Assembly: GCA_030737835.1 (NCBI GenBank)
Contig: CM060854.1
Span: 11,465,272 to 11,529,271 of the forward strand
Source of the DNA: Acorus gramineus
Taxonomy: Eukaryota > Streptophyta > Magnoliopsida > Acorales > Acoraceae
Length of the DNA: 64,000 nt
Reading direction: 5' to 3'
The notes beneath the pieces were generated by a model. The model was not told the origin of the DNA. It made no database searches and was given only the letters and a program-made list of their open reading frames with translations. Shown here in pieces: positions 25,641 through 36,264 of the stretch (positions within the stretch are counted from its first letter, which is position 1; every line of letters begins with the position of its first letter). The position numbers were made by a program, and so were the translations under genes.

Positions 25641-25663
25641 AGGCTCTGTTTTTTGTAGTGACA

Positions 25664-28007
25664 GTAAAACCGTTTGATTGTACAATTATAGAAACAACTT
25701 CCTGCAATCGCAAAAGCTACGCAATTGTGCAATCAAACGCACCGTAATGGCGACTCCAATCCTGAAAAAGGTCATATGAAGCAATAGATTTCAAAGTAGA
25801 GATAGGCCCATTGAATTTGAATTTTAAATGAGCTGGTGAACATATCTCTAGACAAAGATTCATATTTAAGCTGCGAAGCACTGTTATACTCAGTGCTTTT
25901 TAAAAAATTCAAAATACGTGTAGATTGAAATTGAGGTTGGAAAAATATTTTACATAACATTAGCCTTTTTAAAAAATTTCAAATGAAGTCCTATATATTT
26001 CATTAGCCCCTCCACTAATTGTATCAAGGTATATATACTTCGTTGAATTTTTTCATATTTTTTATAAATTATATTATCCAATTAATTATTCATTGTTGTA
26101 TATACATTACTTTTTATAAAAATATATACCTCAAATGATATGATATAAAAACAAAAACATGTGTGGTCTGTGTATAACATGAACGGATTGAATTTTCCTC
26201 ATATATGTATAGCAATACTTCACATAGAAGCCCACGCTACTTTTAGATTCCTAAATCACCACGTCTTTTTCTTCAGAGCGCTGATACTCAAAGTTCGTTT
26301 AGCAACCTGTTTTTCAACCACATATATTATGATAGTGCAATATATATTGCGCTATTATAATATATAAGATTCTACTATAGTATATGAAACAAAACATTTT
26401 ATTTTTTTTTAACTCGAAAAAATATATAAATGTATTACAGCATATGCTTCATATTATGTACTTTAATTGAAGAGTGCTTTTTGAAAATAGAAAATTAGTA
26501 TAGACTATAATTGAAACTGCACAAGGTTCCATATATTGTTTTATTTTCTTTTTCTTGGTGATCCAAATTTACTTTTTGCGAGGCCAATCCAACCTCTTAT
26601 GTCTTTTCTTCATTTAAATCCAGGGCCCCCACGTGGACCCAAAATCTGGTTTCGTTTGTGGGATTTTTATTTTGTTTCTGAATTATTTTATTATGTTTTT
26701 TAAAACTTAATAATTTTTTTATCTGTTACTTTAAACTAAATTGTACCTAATTTATTGAGATTTTATCTTGTTAATTTTTTATTTACATAAAGAAAATCTT
26801 ATTTTTATTTTTATTTACTGTTTACCTTTTGTTTTTCAGATAAATATATAATTCCTTATGATTTTTTTTATGTTTTAGTTTGTACATATTTGTTAAAACT
26901 TATAAGCCGCAGAGTATAGCTTTTAGCTTAAAATAAATAGTTGTTGTATGTTGTTTAAACTCATTAGAACTTATTTAAGTTAAAAACTGCGTAAAAATTC
27001 ATAATCTGTGAAAGGGATGCTTTCAAAATTATAGCTTATAAAATGCATTAAATTTTTTTATTTTAGACACTCATACCCTCAATCTTTTTTACTGATAACA
27101 TGTGTATCTATTTTTTTACTATTACAACAAAAATCACTAAACCATCTTTCATTTTCTCAATTTTTATTATTATTACAAAAAATACATTATCAATATTTTT
27201 TGATAATTTCATTTGTCTCTTAATTTATTAAAATTCTCGAATATAACATTTGAAAAATATTGTAGTGATTTTAAATGATTACTTATGTTAATTTAATTTT
27301 ATTTTAAATATTTATAATATTAATTTTATAAGTAAAAATTAATTTATTTAATTAAACATAAATCAAATTTTTACTTTTATTGTGTGAGGGTTTTTTTGAT
27401 AATTGTACAGTAAAAACTTATTAAAGAAACATCCACTGTTGCTTATTTACTACTTTTAAACAGTTATATCAAACATGTCTACAATTTATCAGAAAAATTA
27501 TAATCTATAATTTATAAGTTATAATATATAATCTGTAAATTTAAGCTGCAATAAACATGACTTTTTTCATTGGAATCCCTTTTTTAATTACAATCAAATA
27601 TATAAAAAATTAAATTTTAAATTTTAAAAAACTATTAAAAACTTTTATATGATAGTAACAATTTAAGGGCCCCATAATAAAAGTTAGTCTACGGCCCATC
27701 ATTTTTGGGTGATCTCGGTGCCGGCCAAATTTAAATTCCAAAGAATCCATGGACATTATATGATCTGGAGGATGAAGATTGAGGTGGTTTTATGAAAATA
27801 GATTTTTGTTCTCTTATGAAAATAGATTTGCCCACAATGCTTTAAAAAAAATTAAAAAAACAAAACCATATCAATTTTGTACAAATGTACAAATTAAAGA
27901 CCAAAGCATCCGTTTATGATCCCAAAAATCACACATTAAAAAGGGTTCAGACACACTTCCAAATTCCAATGCCTGGCTCAGCCCCACCAAACCCGCAAAA
28001 CAAATTC
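25664..28007. other. AT-rich spacer
   Basis: No gene. Contains copies of dispersed AT-rich motifs (for example CTTTTTAAAAAATTCAAAAT at about 25897 and a similar stretch near 26475). A GCCGCAGAGTATAG...TTAAGCTGC segment at 26900-27550 may be an old MITE but its ends cannot be defined. Confidence 0.45.
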
Positions 28008-28670
28008 GGATTAAAGACATTTGAGTCCCTATAAACATCTATAAATCCATATAAATCCTTATAAACTTGGGGCATGACAATTACATCCCTAGAAATACAG
28101 AAAATGTCTAATATATCACCACTATTAAATCATTTTTTAACCTATCATGGTTAAAATTCACCATAAGTGTAATTTTACTATTATACCATATACAATACAC
28201 AACACGGTGATTAATATGAACTTTTTAACTTGTGTAATCACCTCATCAAAATGTAAAATAAAAAATCTAAGTAATATCTATAGTATAAAAAATATAATAC
28301 ATAAACAAAATCATCTTCATAATTATAATTGTTTGAAATAGAAGCAAAAAATAATAATAATGGAGTAGTACGCAACAATAAAATCAAAATCCGCAAAAGA
28401 AAAAAAAGTGAAAATGAGTTTGATCAAGGGCAAGATGGTCATTTAAAAAGATATATATGTTTTTTTCTATTTTTTCAGTTATTTATACGAGTGTTTAATT
28501 TCACGCAGATGGAATATGATGAGAATATATCATCAAATTGGATAAAAAGTTAACATGTGGATTAAATTGACACACCAAAACAGTTTAAAGGATCTGTATG
28601 TCCGACTCTAAGTTTGCAAGGACTTATACGGATTTGTGGATGTTTACTCGGACTCAAATGTCTTTAACCC
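28008..28670. mobile_element. Mutator-type MITE, ~663 bp
   Basis: Left end GGATTAAAGACATTTGAGTC; reverse complement of the right end GGGTTAAAGACATTTGAGTC; similarity continues about 70 bp (TAAACATC, AAATCC, ATAAATCCTT versus ATAAGTCCTT, AAACTT). Flanks AACAAATTC (27999-28007) and AACAAATTT (28671-28679) form a 9-bp duplication with one mismatch. No coding capacity. Confidence 0.8.
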
Positions 28671-28844
28671 AACAAATTTACAGAAGGACCAAGAAGTTTG
28701 AGATTTTAACTATTCATTGCTGGATCTCATTAATTTTATCGGACTGTCACGTGTTAAAAGCTTGCATACAATCTTACATGTGAAGGGATGCATCAGCTTT
28801 TCATATGTGATTGAAGAATAAAATTGATGGGATCCAATACTGAC

Positions 28845-31025
28845 TCAGCCCCAACAAACCGGCACCCCAAAAGTAGTCTTCACGGTGAACGGCCACCGTG
28901 TAGCATGTCCAGAGCCGATGACCCTTGGCGGCAGAGGTGTGGCCGGGGAGGTCTTCCTCCCGGGACATCGCCATGGTCTTGACCGACACCACGACCACAA
29001 GGACCTCATCCCCTGGGAGACCATCCTCGATGAAGACTTGATGACGATCATCCGGAACCTTCCGCCTTGGTGGGCAGCATCATGGCCCGCTAGCGCCGTC
29101 TCTGGTTTCTTGTGGTGGCTGCTAACAATCCTGCGGAGCAATAATTCGATGATCATGGCGTCTTCGGGCTCAACGGCGGTAATGGATGCGATGTCCACAG
29201 CGGTAAGTCCTTTGGAGTTCTCGGCATTCACGTCCACAAGTGAAATTGGGTTCTCTAACAAAAACTTGGTTATCTGATACATATCATCAAAGGGATGTCA
29301 GTCTTCAATAAGAGATTAATATGTATCTAGAATTGTTATAGTACTTTTGTGCTACATATATGAGGTGAGTATGGTGACACACTAACACGGGTCAATCCAT
29401 GAAAACTGATAGGATCCAACAGTTATTGGATCTGATCCACAAACATCATGAAGTGGAATTGATGATAGGTCAATCGGTCTAGACTTTTTTGGTGCAATAA
29501 TGGATGGTGTACTTACGTACACGTAGTCATTGTATATGTTCAGTCATGCGTGCAATCATATTTTGTTAATAATAAATTAAGGTATTACCTTATATTAGAT
29601 AAAAATGTGATAGTACATGATTTTATTTTTTGAGACTGTAAAAAAAACTGAGGATATAGTTAAAATATATTACATTAGATGAAGCATTTGAAATTGTAAA
29701 AAAAACTGAGTATAACATAACTCTAAAAACAAAATAGGAGACCAAGTCCAATGACCTACCTGATATTGTTTTCGGGCAACCGCCAAGTGCAACACAGTGT
29801 TCCCATCATCATCTTTGGCCTTCAAAAACCTCTCTCTGCCGCCCCGGGTAGCCAATAAGTACTTCACCGCCTCATAATGCCCACCCTTGACGGCTAAATG
29901 CATCACAGTCTCCCCGAAAGCCGTCACTGTCAGCCCCAAATCCGGCCTCACCGACATCAAAGTGTCCAACACCCGGACCCTACCTTTGATCGCTGCCCAG
30001 TGGACCGCCGTCCTCCCATACCTACGATCACAAAGTCCATGTAATAGCAAATATTTGGCATGGGTTTTGTTCGATGCGAAACATGTGCGTCATAAATCAC
30101 ATACATGTTAATCTATTTTCTTAATGTTTTCTGTCTAAGATGAGAAATGAAAAATGTTAGACACAGCTTCACGTAAAACCTTCAGTATTGTGCACATTTT
30201 GATTTATTTTTAATTAAAATATTATATCTCATCCAACTAGATATATATTTTTTTATAAACAAATTGCATGGACCATTTGTTAGAAATGAAAAGCTCATCT
30301 AAAAAAGCACATAATTTCTTAAACAATGATTGAGTTATATGAGATGGCAGGCGAGACTCTAAGAGCTGGTTTGATAAGAGGATAAGTGATAGGATAAAGA
30401 TTGTGAGGATATATAGAGAATAACTTATTCTGTTTGGTATAAAATTAATTAGAATAAAATGTGAACAATTGTCCTGATTTCAAAATAAAAATGAGGATAT
30501 TTTGTTACATCATTTTGATAAATGTGATTAATGACAAAATTGATGGACTTTTTATCTCTTAAAATTACGAATACTCATCCTCAAAACTTTAACATCATAT
30601 GTCAAACCAGCCATAAATGCCCATGAGAATACATATAAAAAGCTACTCCACATGAAAGAATGTGATAAATTATTGCGAAAGTTCAGAATACTCTGTGACC
30701 ATGCGTAGTACCTGTCCTTCAGATCGCACGACCCACCGTCGACCGCGAGCAGTTCCGTGACCACGTGGGCGTGCCCGGCGGCTGAGGCGAGGTGCAGCGG
30801 GCCGAAGCCGTGGCGGTCGCGCGCGCGTGCGAGGCTTGGCTTCAGCCTCAGCAGCTCGCGCACGAAGTCGACATGGCCCACCATTGCCGACACGTGAAGT
30901 GGCGTGTCCGACGCGCAGTCGTCCATTGTGGTGGCCCTGTCGAGGAGCAGAGGGTCCTCTCGGAGGAGTTCCAGCAGCGCTTCGCGGTCACCGGTGCGCG
31001 CCGCCTCAGACAGCCTCTGGTCCAT
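28845..31025 (-). CDS. ankyrin-repeat protein (BDA1/ACD6-like), 3 exons
   Basis: Exons on the minus strand: 31025-30712, 30021-29760, 29273-28845 (GT-AG; the first junction splits an Arg codon, the second is phase 0); 334 aa. Exon 1 begins MDQRLSEAARTGDREALLEL and carries ankyrin repeats (TPLHVSAMVGH, GPLHLASAAGH). Exon 2 continues with RTAVHWAAIKGR, ETVMHLAVKGGH and NTVLHLAVARKQY, and exon 3 with the last repeat (NSKGLTAVDIAS). About five to six repeats in all. Family members usually end in a PGG domain with membrane helices and act in immunity or salt signalling at the plasma membrane. Here the last ~85 residues are basic, low in hydrophobicity and show no PGG; an alternative frame over 29020-28850 (VLVVVVSVKTMA) looks more like the expected first helix, hinting at a frameshift. 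Exon 1 is very GC-rich, the introns AT-rich. Confidence 0.8.
30363..30613. mobile_element. Tourist-like MITE in ankyrin intron 1, ~251 bp
   Basis: Left end GAGCTGGTTTGATAAGAGGA; reverse complement of the right end TGGCTGGTTTGACATATGA. Flanked by TAA on both sides (30360-30362 and 30614-30616), the usual Harbinger target duplication. It lies wholly within the intron 30022-30711. Confidence 0.65.
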
Positions 31026-31132
31026 TGTCTTCTGTTTGCTTTAGAAGTGAATCGACGTTTGGGATTTGTGTGATCGTTTGGAGAGAGAGAGAAACATTGG
31101 AATAATCAGCATGGCTTGCTAAGAAGCTTAGG

Positions 31133-31139
31133 TTTTATA
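31133..31139 (-). promoter_or_regulatory. TATA box of ankyrin gene
   Basis: TATAAAA on the minus strand, 108 bp upstream of the ATG at 31025; a GA-rich leader lies between. Confidence 0.55.
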
Positions 31140-31737
31140 ACCAGTTTGAATTCTATGTTGTAATAGTATTCTGGGTTGATGGGCTTGGATTTTTATCGCA
31201 GATCCGATATGATTATTATATGATAAAAAATGTTAGACTCAATCAATTTTATCACACGTGTTTTTATTTGTTTTTTAAATAATAAAGGAGAAATTAATTA
31301 GGGGTCCCTGACCCTATCTTCATAATAACAATAAGTCCCTGGACTGTTTTACAATAATGATAAGTCCCTAAACTCAAAATCTATTATCTTTGGGTCCCTC
31401 AAACTAACAGAGTTACTAACAGTCATTGGAAATCCCCTTTATACCCCTCCCACTTAAAACCCTCTCCCCCCAAAATCTTTCCTCCCCTGTGTAAACCCTA
31501 GTCCCACCCCCTCCCCCCATCTCCACTCTCCTCCCCTATTTTACCTGGTGTCGGACGGTGTTCGGGGAGGTCGAATCGGGATCTCGAAGGGAGGTGTCGG
31601 ACGGTGTTCGGGGAGGTCGAATCGGCGGTGAAGAAACCCGTTTGTCGGAGAGGTCGAATCGGCGGCGAAGAACCCCCCCCCCCCCCCCCGATTTAACTTG
31701 AGCGAGGGTTTGGATCATAGGAAGGAGAGAAGGTCAA

Positions 31738-31855
31738 GATTTTCTTCTTCTTCTTCTTCGAGTGTGAGAGAGAGAGAGAGGGAGAGAGAGAGAGGGGTTT
31801 AGCTAGCGAGCGAGCGAGCGAGAGAGAGAGAGAGAGAGAGAGGGTTTAGCAAGCG

Positions 31856-31893
<38 letters not shown>
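31738..31893. repeat. GA/CTT/GCGA microsatellite tract
   Basis: (TTC)n then (GA)n with GCGAGCGA interruptions. A separate C-run of about 18 lies just before at 31673-31690. Confidence 0.9.
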
Positions 31894-31897
<4 letters not shown>

Positions 31898-32399
31898 CGT
31901 AGTTCCCCAATGGTTCATCATGTTATGCGGTCCCAATGCCTTCTTCAAAAGCTCCACTACTCTTTGAAGGTCCTCTCCCTATCTCCCTTACTTTCCTGGT
32001 TTTCTCTCTATATGAGGGTTTGATTAATATCTGCCACTCTGTATTGTTGGGTTTCTTTGTTATGATTTTTTAAAAAATATTTTTTTAATCAATGGGTAAT
32101 GATTTTTTGTGTGTTTCTCTTTTTTATACCTGCGATTGGGAGCTTGTGTTGTCTCTCTATGGGGATTTATTTCGAAATCTCTGATTTGGTGGATGCGATT
32201 TATTTCAAACATGAAAAATATACTGTAAATTGCAACGGGAATCATGTTGCGCGGTTTCTTATTCTTTCAATTAGATGAACTGGATTGTTGTTACTACATT
32301 TATTTATTTTTTTTGCTATTTCTGTCACTGGGACTGTGACGGTTCTCTAAAAATTGTTTTGTATTTCTTCAACAAATTTGTTATTTCCCAAATTTGCAG

Positions 32400-32769
32400 G
32401 TTCAATGGCTGAAGATGTATCTCCAACTTAATCATTTCATCTACAATGTTGAAGACTGGCCAATCATAAGGGATGATCAATGTCCACAACAATCTAATGG
32501 GTCAGTGTTATTGATATAATTTCATTATTAATTTATGCAAGAACGTGATAAGATAATATGCTTATGTTGTTTGTAGGGTTGATTGTGGCATGTTTGTGCT
32601 TAAATACGGCGAGCACCTCATAAACGGAACAAACATGGATTTTCAACAAAATGACATTCCAAGGTTCCGAGGGGAGTACGTAGTCAAAGTCATTCGAAAA
32701 GCTAAAGAGAGTGAAAATCGGATAAAAAAAATACAAGAAGAGTGTGAAACATATAAACAGCAGATGTAA
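32400..32769 (+). pseudogene. Ulp1 (C48) cysteine protease C-terminal fragment, transposon-borne
   Basis: Two exons, 32400-32500 and 32577-32769, with acceptor TTTGCAG, donor GG/GTCAGT and acceptor TTGTAG. They read WLKMYLQLNHFIYNVEDW then CPQQSNG, joining to VDCGMFVLKYGEHLI and ending at TAA (32767-32769). The Q-x-N-x-x-D-C-G context holds the oxyanion-type Gln and the catalytic Cys of SUMO proteases; FQQNDIPRFRGEYVVKVI is the usual following helix. The catalytic His and Asp lie upstream in Ulp1 and are not found, though ATG-containing sequence at 31910 could be a short 5' exon. The fragment is about 97 codons versus roughly 200 for the full domain. Probably a captured or eroded copy, not an active protease. 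Confidence 0.75.
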
Positions 32770-32886
32770 TGTGTTTGTAATATAATTTGGTGGTGTTGTA
32801 ATGTGGTATACTGTTTTACATCGGTGGTGGTGAAGTTTAATATGGTGCTGATGTTTTATATATTTTGAACAATGTAATGTGGAATA

Positions 32887-34118
32887 AATCTTACAGGTTT
32901 TATCTGTTACTGTTATAAATGTTACAGGTCATATCTATTGCACGATGTACACTATTATGCAGCATGTGTACACTGTTATAAATGCTACAGGTTCTGTGTT
33001 TTACACTGTGCACACTGATATGCAGCATGTGTACATTGTTATAAATCTTACAGGTTTTATCTGTTACTGTTATAAATCTTACAGGTTATATCTGTTGCAC
33101 GATGTACACTATTATGCAGCATGTGTACTCTGTTATAAATGCGTCAGGTTCTGTGTTTTACAATGTGTACACTGATATATAGCATGTGTACATTGTTATA
33201 ATCTTACAGGTTTTATTTGTTACTATTATAAATCTTACAGGTTATATAGCTGTTGCATGATGTACACTGTTATGCAGCATGTGTACACTGTTATAAATGC
33301 TACAGGTTATGTGTTTTACATTGTGCACACTCATATGCAGCATGTGTACATTGTTATAAATCTTACAGGTTTTATCTGTTACTGTTATAAATCTTACATG
33401 TTATATCTGTTGCACGATGTACACTGTTATACAGCATTTATACACTGTTATAAATGCTACAGGTTCTGTTTGTTACTGTTATAAATGTTACAGAATGTGT
33501 TTGTTACACGCGTACATTGTTATGCAACATGTGTACTCTGTTATAAATGCGTCAGGTTCTGTGTTTTACAATGTGTACACTGATATATAGCATGTGTACA
33601 CTGTTATAATCTTACAGGTTTTATTTGTTACTATTATAAATCTTACAGGTTATATAGCTGTTGCATGATGTACACTGTTATGTAGTATGTGTACACTGTT
33701 ATAAATACTACAGGTTATGTGTTTTACATTGTGCACACTCATATGCAGCATGTGTACATTGTTATAAATCTTACAGGTTTTATCTGTTACTGTTATAAAT
33801 CTTACAGGTTATATCTGTTGCACGATGTACACTATTATGCAGCATGTGTACACTGTTATAAATGCTACAGGTTCTGTTTGTTACTGTTATAAATGTTACA
33901 GAATGTGTCTGTTACACGTGTACATTGTTATGCAACATGTGTACTCTGTTATAAATGCGTCAGGTTCTGTGTTTTACAATGTGTACACTGATATATAGCA
34001 TGTGTACACTGTTATAATCTTACAGGTTTTATTTGTTACTGTTATAAATCTTACAGGTTATATCTGTTACACAGTGTACACTGTTATGTGGAATATGTTA
34101 CACAGTGTACACTGTTAT
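32887..34118. repeat. satellite with higher-order structure (~408 bp)
   Basis: Built from TGTTATAAATCTTACAGGTT and GATGTACACTGTTATGCAGC/ATGTGTACACTG modules. GATGTACACT-type units recur at about 32943, 33098, 33258, 33417, 33667, 33825 and 34075, with shorter variants at 33509 and 33917. Pairs at 33258/33667 and 33509/33917 are about 408 bp apart, so three sub-units form a higher-order repeat. The array sits inside the Ulp1-bearing transposon. Confidence 0.85.
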
Positions 34119-34651
34119 TGCTTTGAACATTTAATAAAAACATACATTGGTGATGAAGGAATGAGAACCAATCGATCCGGGTCCGGGGCAACATCCGTGG
34201 TCAAGATTGGGTGTGGGGGGAGGTCGGGGTCGCGGGAGGGGATGGGGGTGGCGGATGGTCGTCGGAGGGGGTGGGGATCGCGGATGGGGTCGTCGGAGGG
34301 GGTGGGAGGCGCGGACGGGGTCGCGGGATGGGGTGGGAGGCGGTTGGGGGATGCAATGTGGGACGCGGGAGGCACGGTAGAGGGGGTTGGTGGAGATGGT
34401 ATCACATTCCCACTTTATGTTGAGTTTTGGGAGAGAAAGAGAGATGTTGGAGAAGAAGGAGAAAGCACATTAGGTTGAGTTGAGGGTAAAAGAGGAATAA
34501 AAACAATAGATTGGATGGAAAAAAGATGGAAGGACCTAAAGAAAATACAACCACTAACTGAGGGACCTAAAGAAAACTTAAAACAGTCCAGGACTTATTG
34601 TTATTATGAAGATAGGGTCAGAGACCCCTAATTAATTTTCCTAATAATAAA

Positions 34652-35749
34652 TATTATCTAATAAGGTATATATTTTCATAAAAATATATATTGTTTTATT
34701 TCAAATTGAATATTCATGATTGACCAACATATCAAGTCACACGAAATTCCCATTTTCAAAATGATTCAACTTTCAATTGCCATCAAAGTTTATCCAAGCC
34801 TAGCATATAACTGTACAACAGCAACAACTTTGACTTTTCAGTAACAGTTCATTGACATGTCTAATGGTCAAATAACAACTGGAGCATATGTAATACACAT
34901 TCTGAGGCAGTATAATGTGCATGCGATGAAGGGGATGGTGATACAAGCAGGCACATGCATATGAAGTGTATATGCATTTACTTATGCATGAAATAAATAG
35001 GAAAATAGAAGTTTATTTTAGACTTTAATATAATTTTAGTAAATATAAGAAAAATTTTAACGAGGCACATATATTATTAGATGATGTGCATGCTTCACTA
35101 GATTTCTAACGAGATATATAAGATTTGCATTTTACATTATAAAAAAAATTGAGCGTAACAGCGCCCATATATGATATGACAAAAAAAAGAGTAGTTGATA
35201 CACACAATTTGTTTTACAGCCCGTTTACAACTAAGGTCCCCCAACAGTTTATACACTGCTATATAGCGCAATGTATATTGTATGAAAATTTATTTTTTTT
35301 AAATAAAAGAAAACGTATACAAGTGTATCTCTATGTATATTTCACTTTTTATAATAGTATGTATTTCAATAATAAGTATGTATTTCAATAATAAACAAGT
35401 GTATAATTTTTTTTTAAAACAAATGAGAAACGATGAGAGCTACTATATATGGATGGAACCATGAAAAATGAAAAAATGAAAAACTTTTTAACTCCTAATG
35501 TGTTTTAAATTTTTTCAAAGATATATTTTAGTTGATATATGTTTTAAAAAAGGATAAAGTTTAATTTCTAATTAATTAAATGTACATGTTTTTACATTTT
35601 TCTAACCCTAGCAAATAACATGTTTTTACAAACTAGATATCTTATAATCTTAATATACATATTATTGATTATTTATAAATTATAATATCATAATATCTCT
35701 TACATTAATATTTTACCTATCTTAATACACACACATACACACAAACATA
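34652..35749. other. AT-rich spacer
   Basis: Non-coding. Near 35095-35170 is another copy of the dispersed motif TTTCTAACGAGATATATAAG followed by AAAAAAATTGAGCGTAACAG. Short open frames are unremarkable. Confidence 0.45.
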
Positions 35750-35765
35750 ATTCTCCTTTTTAATG

Positions 35766-35979
35766 TTTTTTTTTTTTTTTTTTTTTTTTTGTACACAAGG
35801 CCTGAATAGGGTAACACTATAAAAACCTGAATCATGAAAAACCCAGATGAGACGGCGGGCAATACCCACAATACACACATCCTAATGGCTGTTAACCTTT
35901 TTATTTTCCTCGAGTCGAACCCTGCATCCCCATGTGAATGGGAGTGTCCATTACCACTGCAACAAGCGCAAGAAGGACC
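35766..35979 (-). mobile_element. SINE, ~214 bp with poly(A) tail
   Basis: On the minus strand: a tRNA-like head with A-box-like TGGTAATGGACA and B box GGTTCGACTC, a unique body, and a 3' end ...TTGTGTAC followed by a ~24-nt A run. Flanks ATTCTCCTTTTTAATG (from 35750) and ATTCTCCCTTACATG (from 35980) look like an imperfect target duplication. Confidence 0.8.
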
Positions 35980-36227
35980 ATTCTCCCTTACATGAGCTAA
36001 TCATCTCATCATCATCCGATTAAATTGATTTTCAGTAGAAGTTTTAAAAAGTTTATCCACTGAATCACGTCTCTACTCCTATCGCAATTCTACTTTCTTT
36101 TGCAAACATCTTATTCTAAAACTAGGTCTTATACAGGAACTAAATCATGCTTAAGCCCAGTTCATAGCTCCATGGCTGGGATTGATTTAGAAACATGGGT
36201 AGACCCAAGAAGGAGCCAGTGGGGCGG

Positions 36228-36244
36228 TGCCCCCCCCCCCCCCC
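36228..36244. repeat. poly(C) run
   Basis: About 17 consecutive C next to the left flank of the following transposon. Confidence 0.9.
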
Positions 36245-36264
36245 GCTAGATTTATTAAAAAAAA

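Larger units (their letters stand above)
22288..25660 (-). mobile_element. CACTA (En/Spm) DNA transposon, internally deleted
   Basis: Terminal inverted repeats: CACTCTAGAAGAAAAAGAGC at the left and, reverse-complemented, CACTACAAAAAACAGAGCC at the right, each followed by TTTA and CGCTAA motifs. Flanking trinucleotides are AAA and ACA (two of three alike; CACTA elements make 3-bp duplications). Subterminal arrays of CCGTCGCTAAT-like motifs occupy both ends. The interior encodes, on the minus strand, pieces of a TNP2 transposase followed by a TNPA-type protein. The element is about 3.4 kb, far shorter than autonomous members, and its genes are broken. Confidence 0.88.
31287..34642 (+). mobile_element. 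TIR transposon (Mutator-like) carrying a Ulp1 fragment and a satellite
   Basis: Left end GGAGAAATTAATTAGGGGTC; reverse complement of the right end AGGAAAATTAATTAGGGGTC. The arms continue with GACCCTATCTTCATAATAAC and AATAAGTCC on both sides. The 9-mer AATAATAAA directly flanks both ends (31278-31286 and 34643-34651), though it is low complexity. Inside, in order: a C-rich block (31440-31690), a GA microsatellite, a two-exon Ulp1 peptidase C-terminus (32400-32769), a tandem satellite (32887-34118) and a G-rich block (34195-34400). No mudrA-like transposase is visible, so it is non-autonomous. Ulp1-bearing Mutator elements (Kaonashi type) are known in plants. It shares ends and satellite with 36265-37352. 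Confidence 0.75.

Noticed and set aside
28885..29277. 130-codon open frame on + opposite the ankyrin exon
   Set aside because: Antisense shadow of exon 3; splice sites and ankyrin motifs support the minus strand.
30792..31105. Two ~92-codon frames on + opposite ankyrin exon 1
   Set aside because: GC-rich antisense shadows of the ankyrin coding exon.
32887..34118. Direct repeats considered as a CRISPR-like array
   Set aside because: Contiguous satellite units without unique spacers, in a eukaryotic transposon.
34002..34478. 158-codon open frame (+) with G/R/D-rich C-terminus
   Set aside because: Starts in the satellite and runs through the G-rich block of a transposon; composition-driven, with an equally open frame on the other strand.
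35766..35979. Considered a functional tRNA gene because of the B box
   Set aside because: No cloverleaf can be formed around it; A tail and target duplication identify a SINE.
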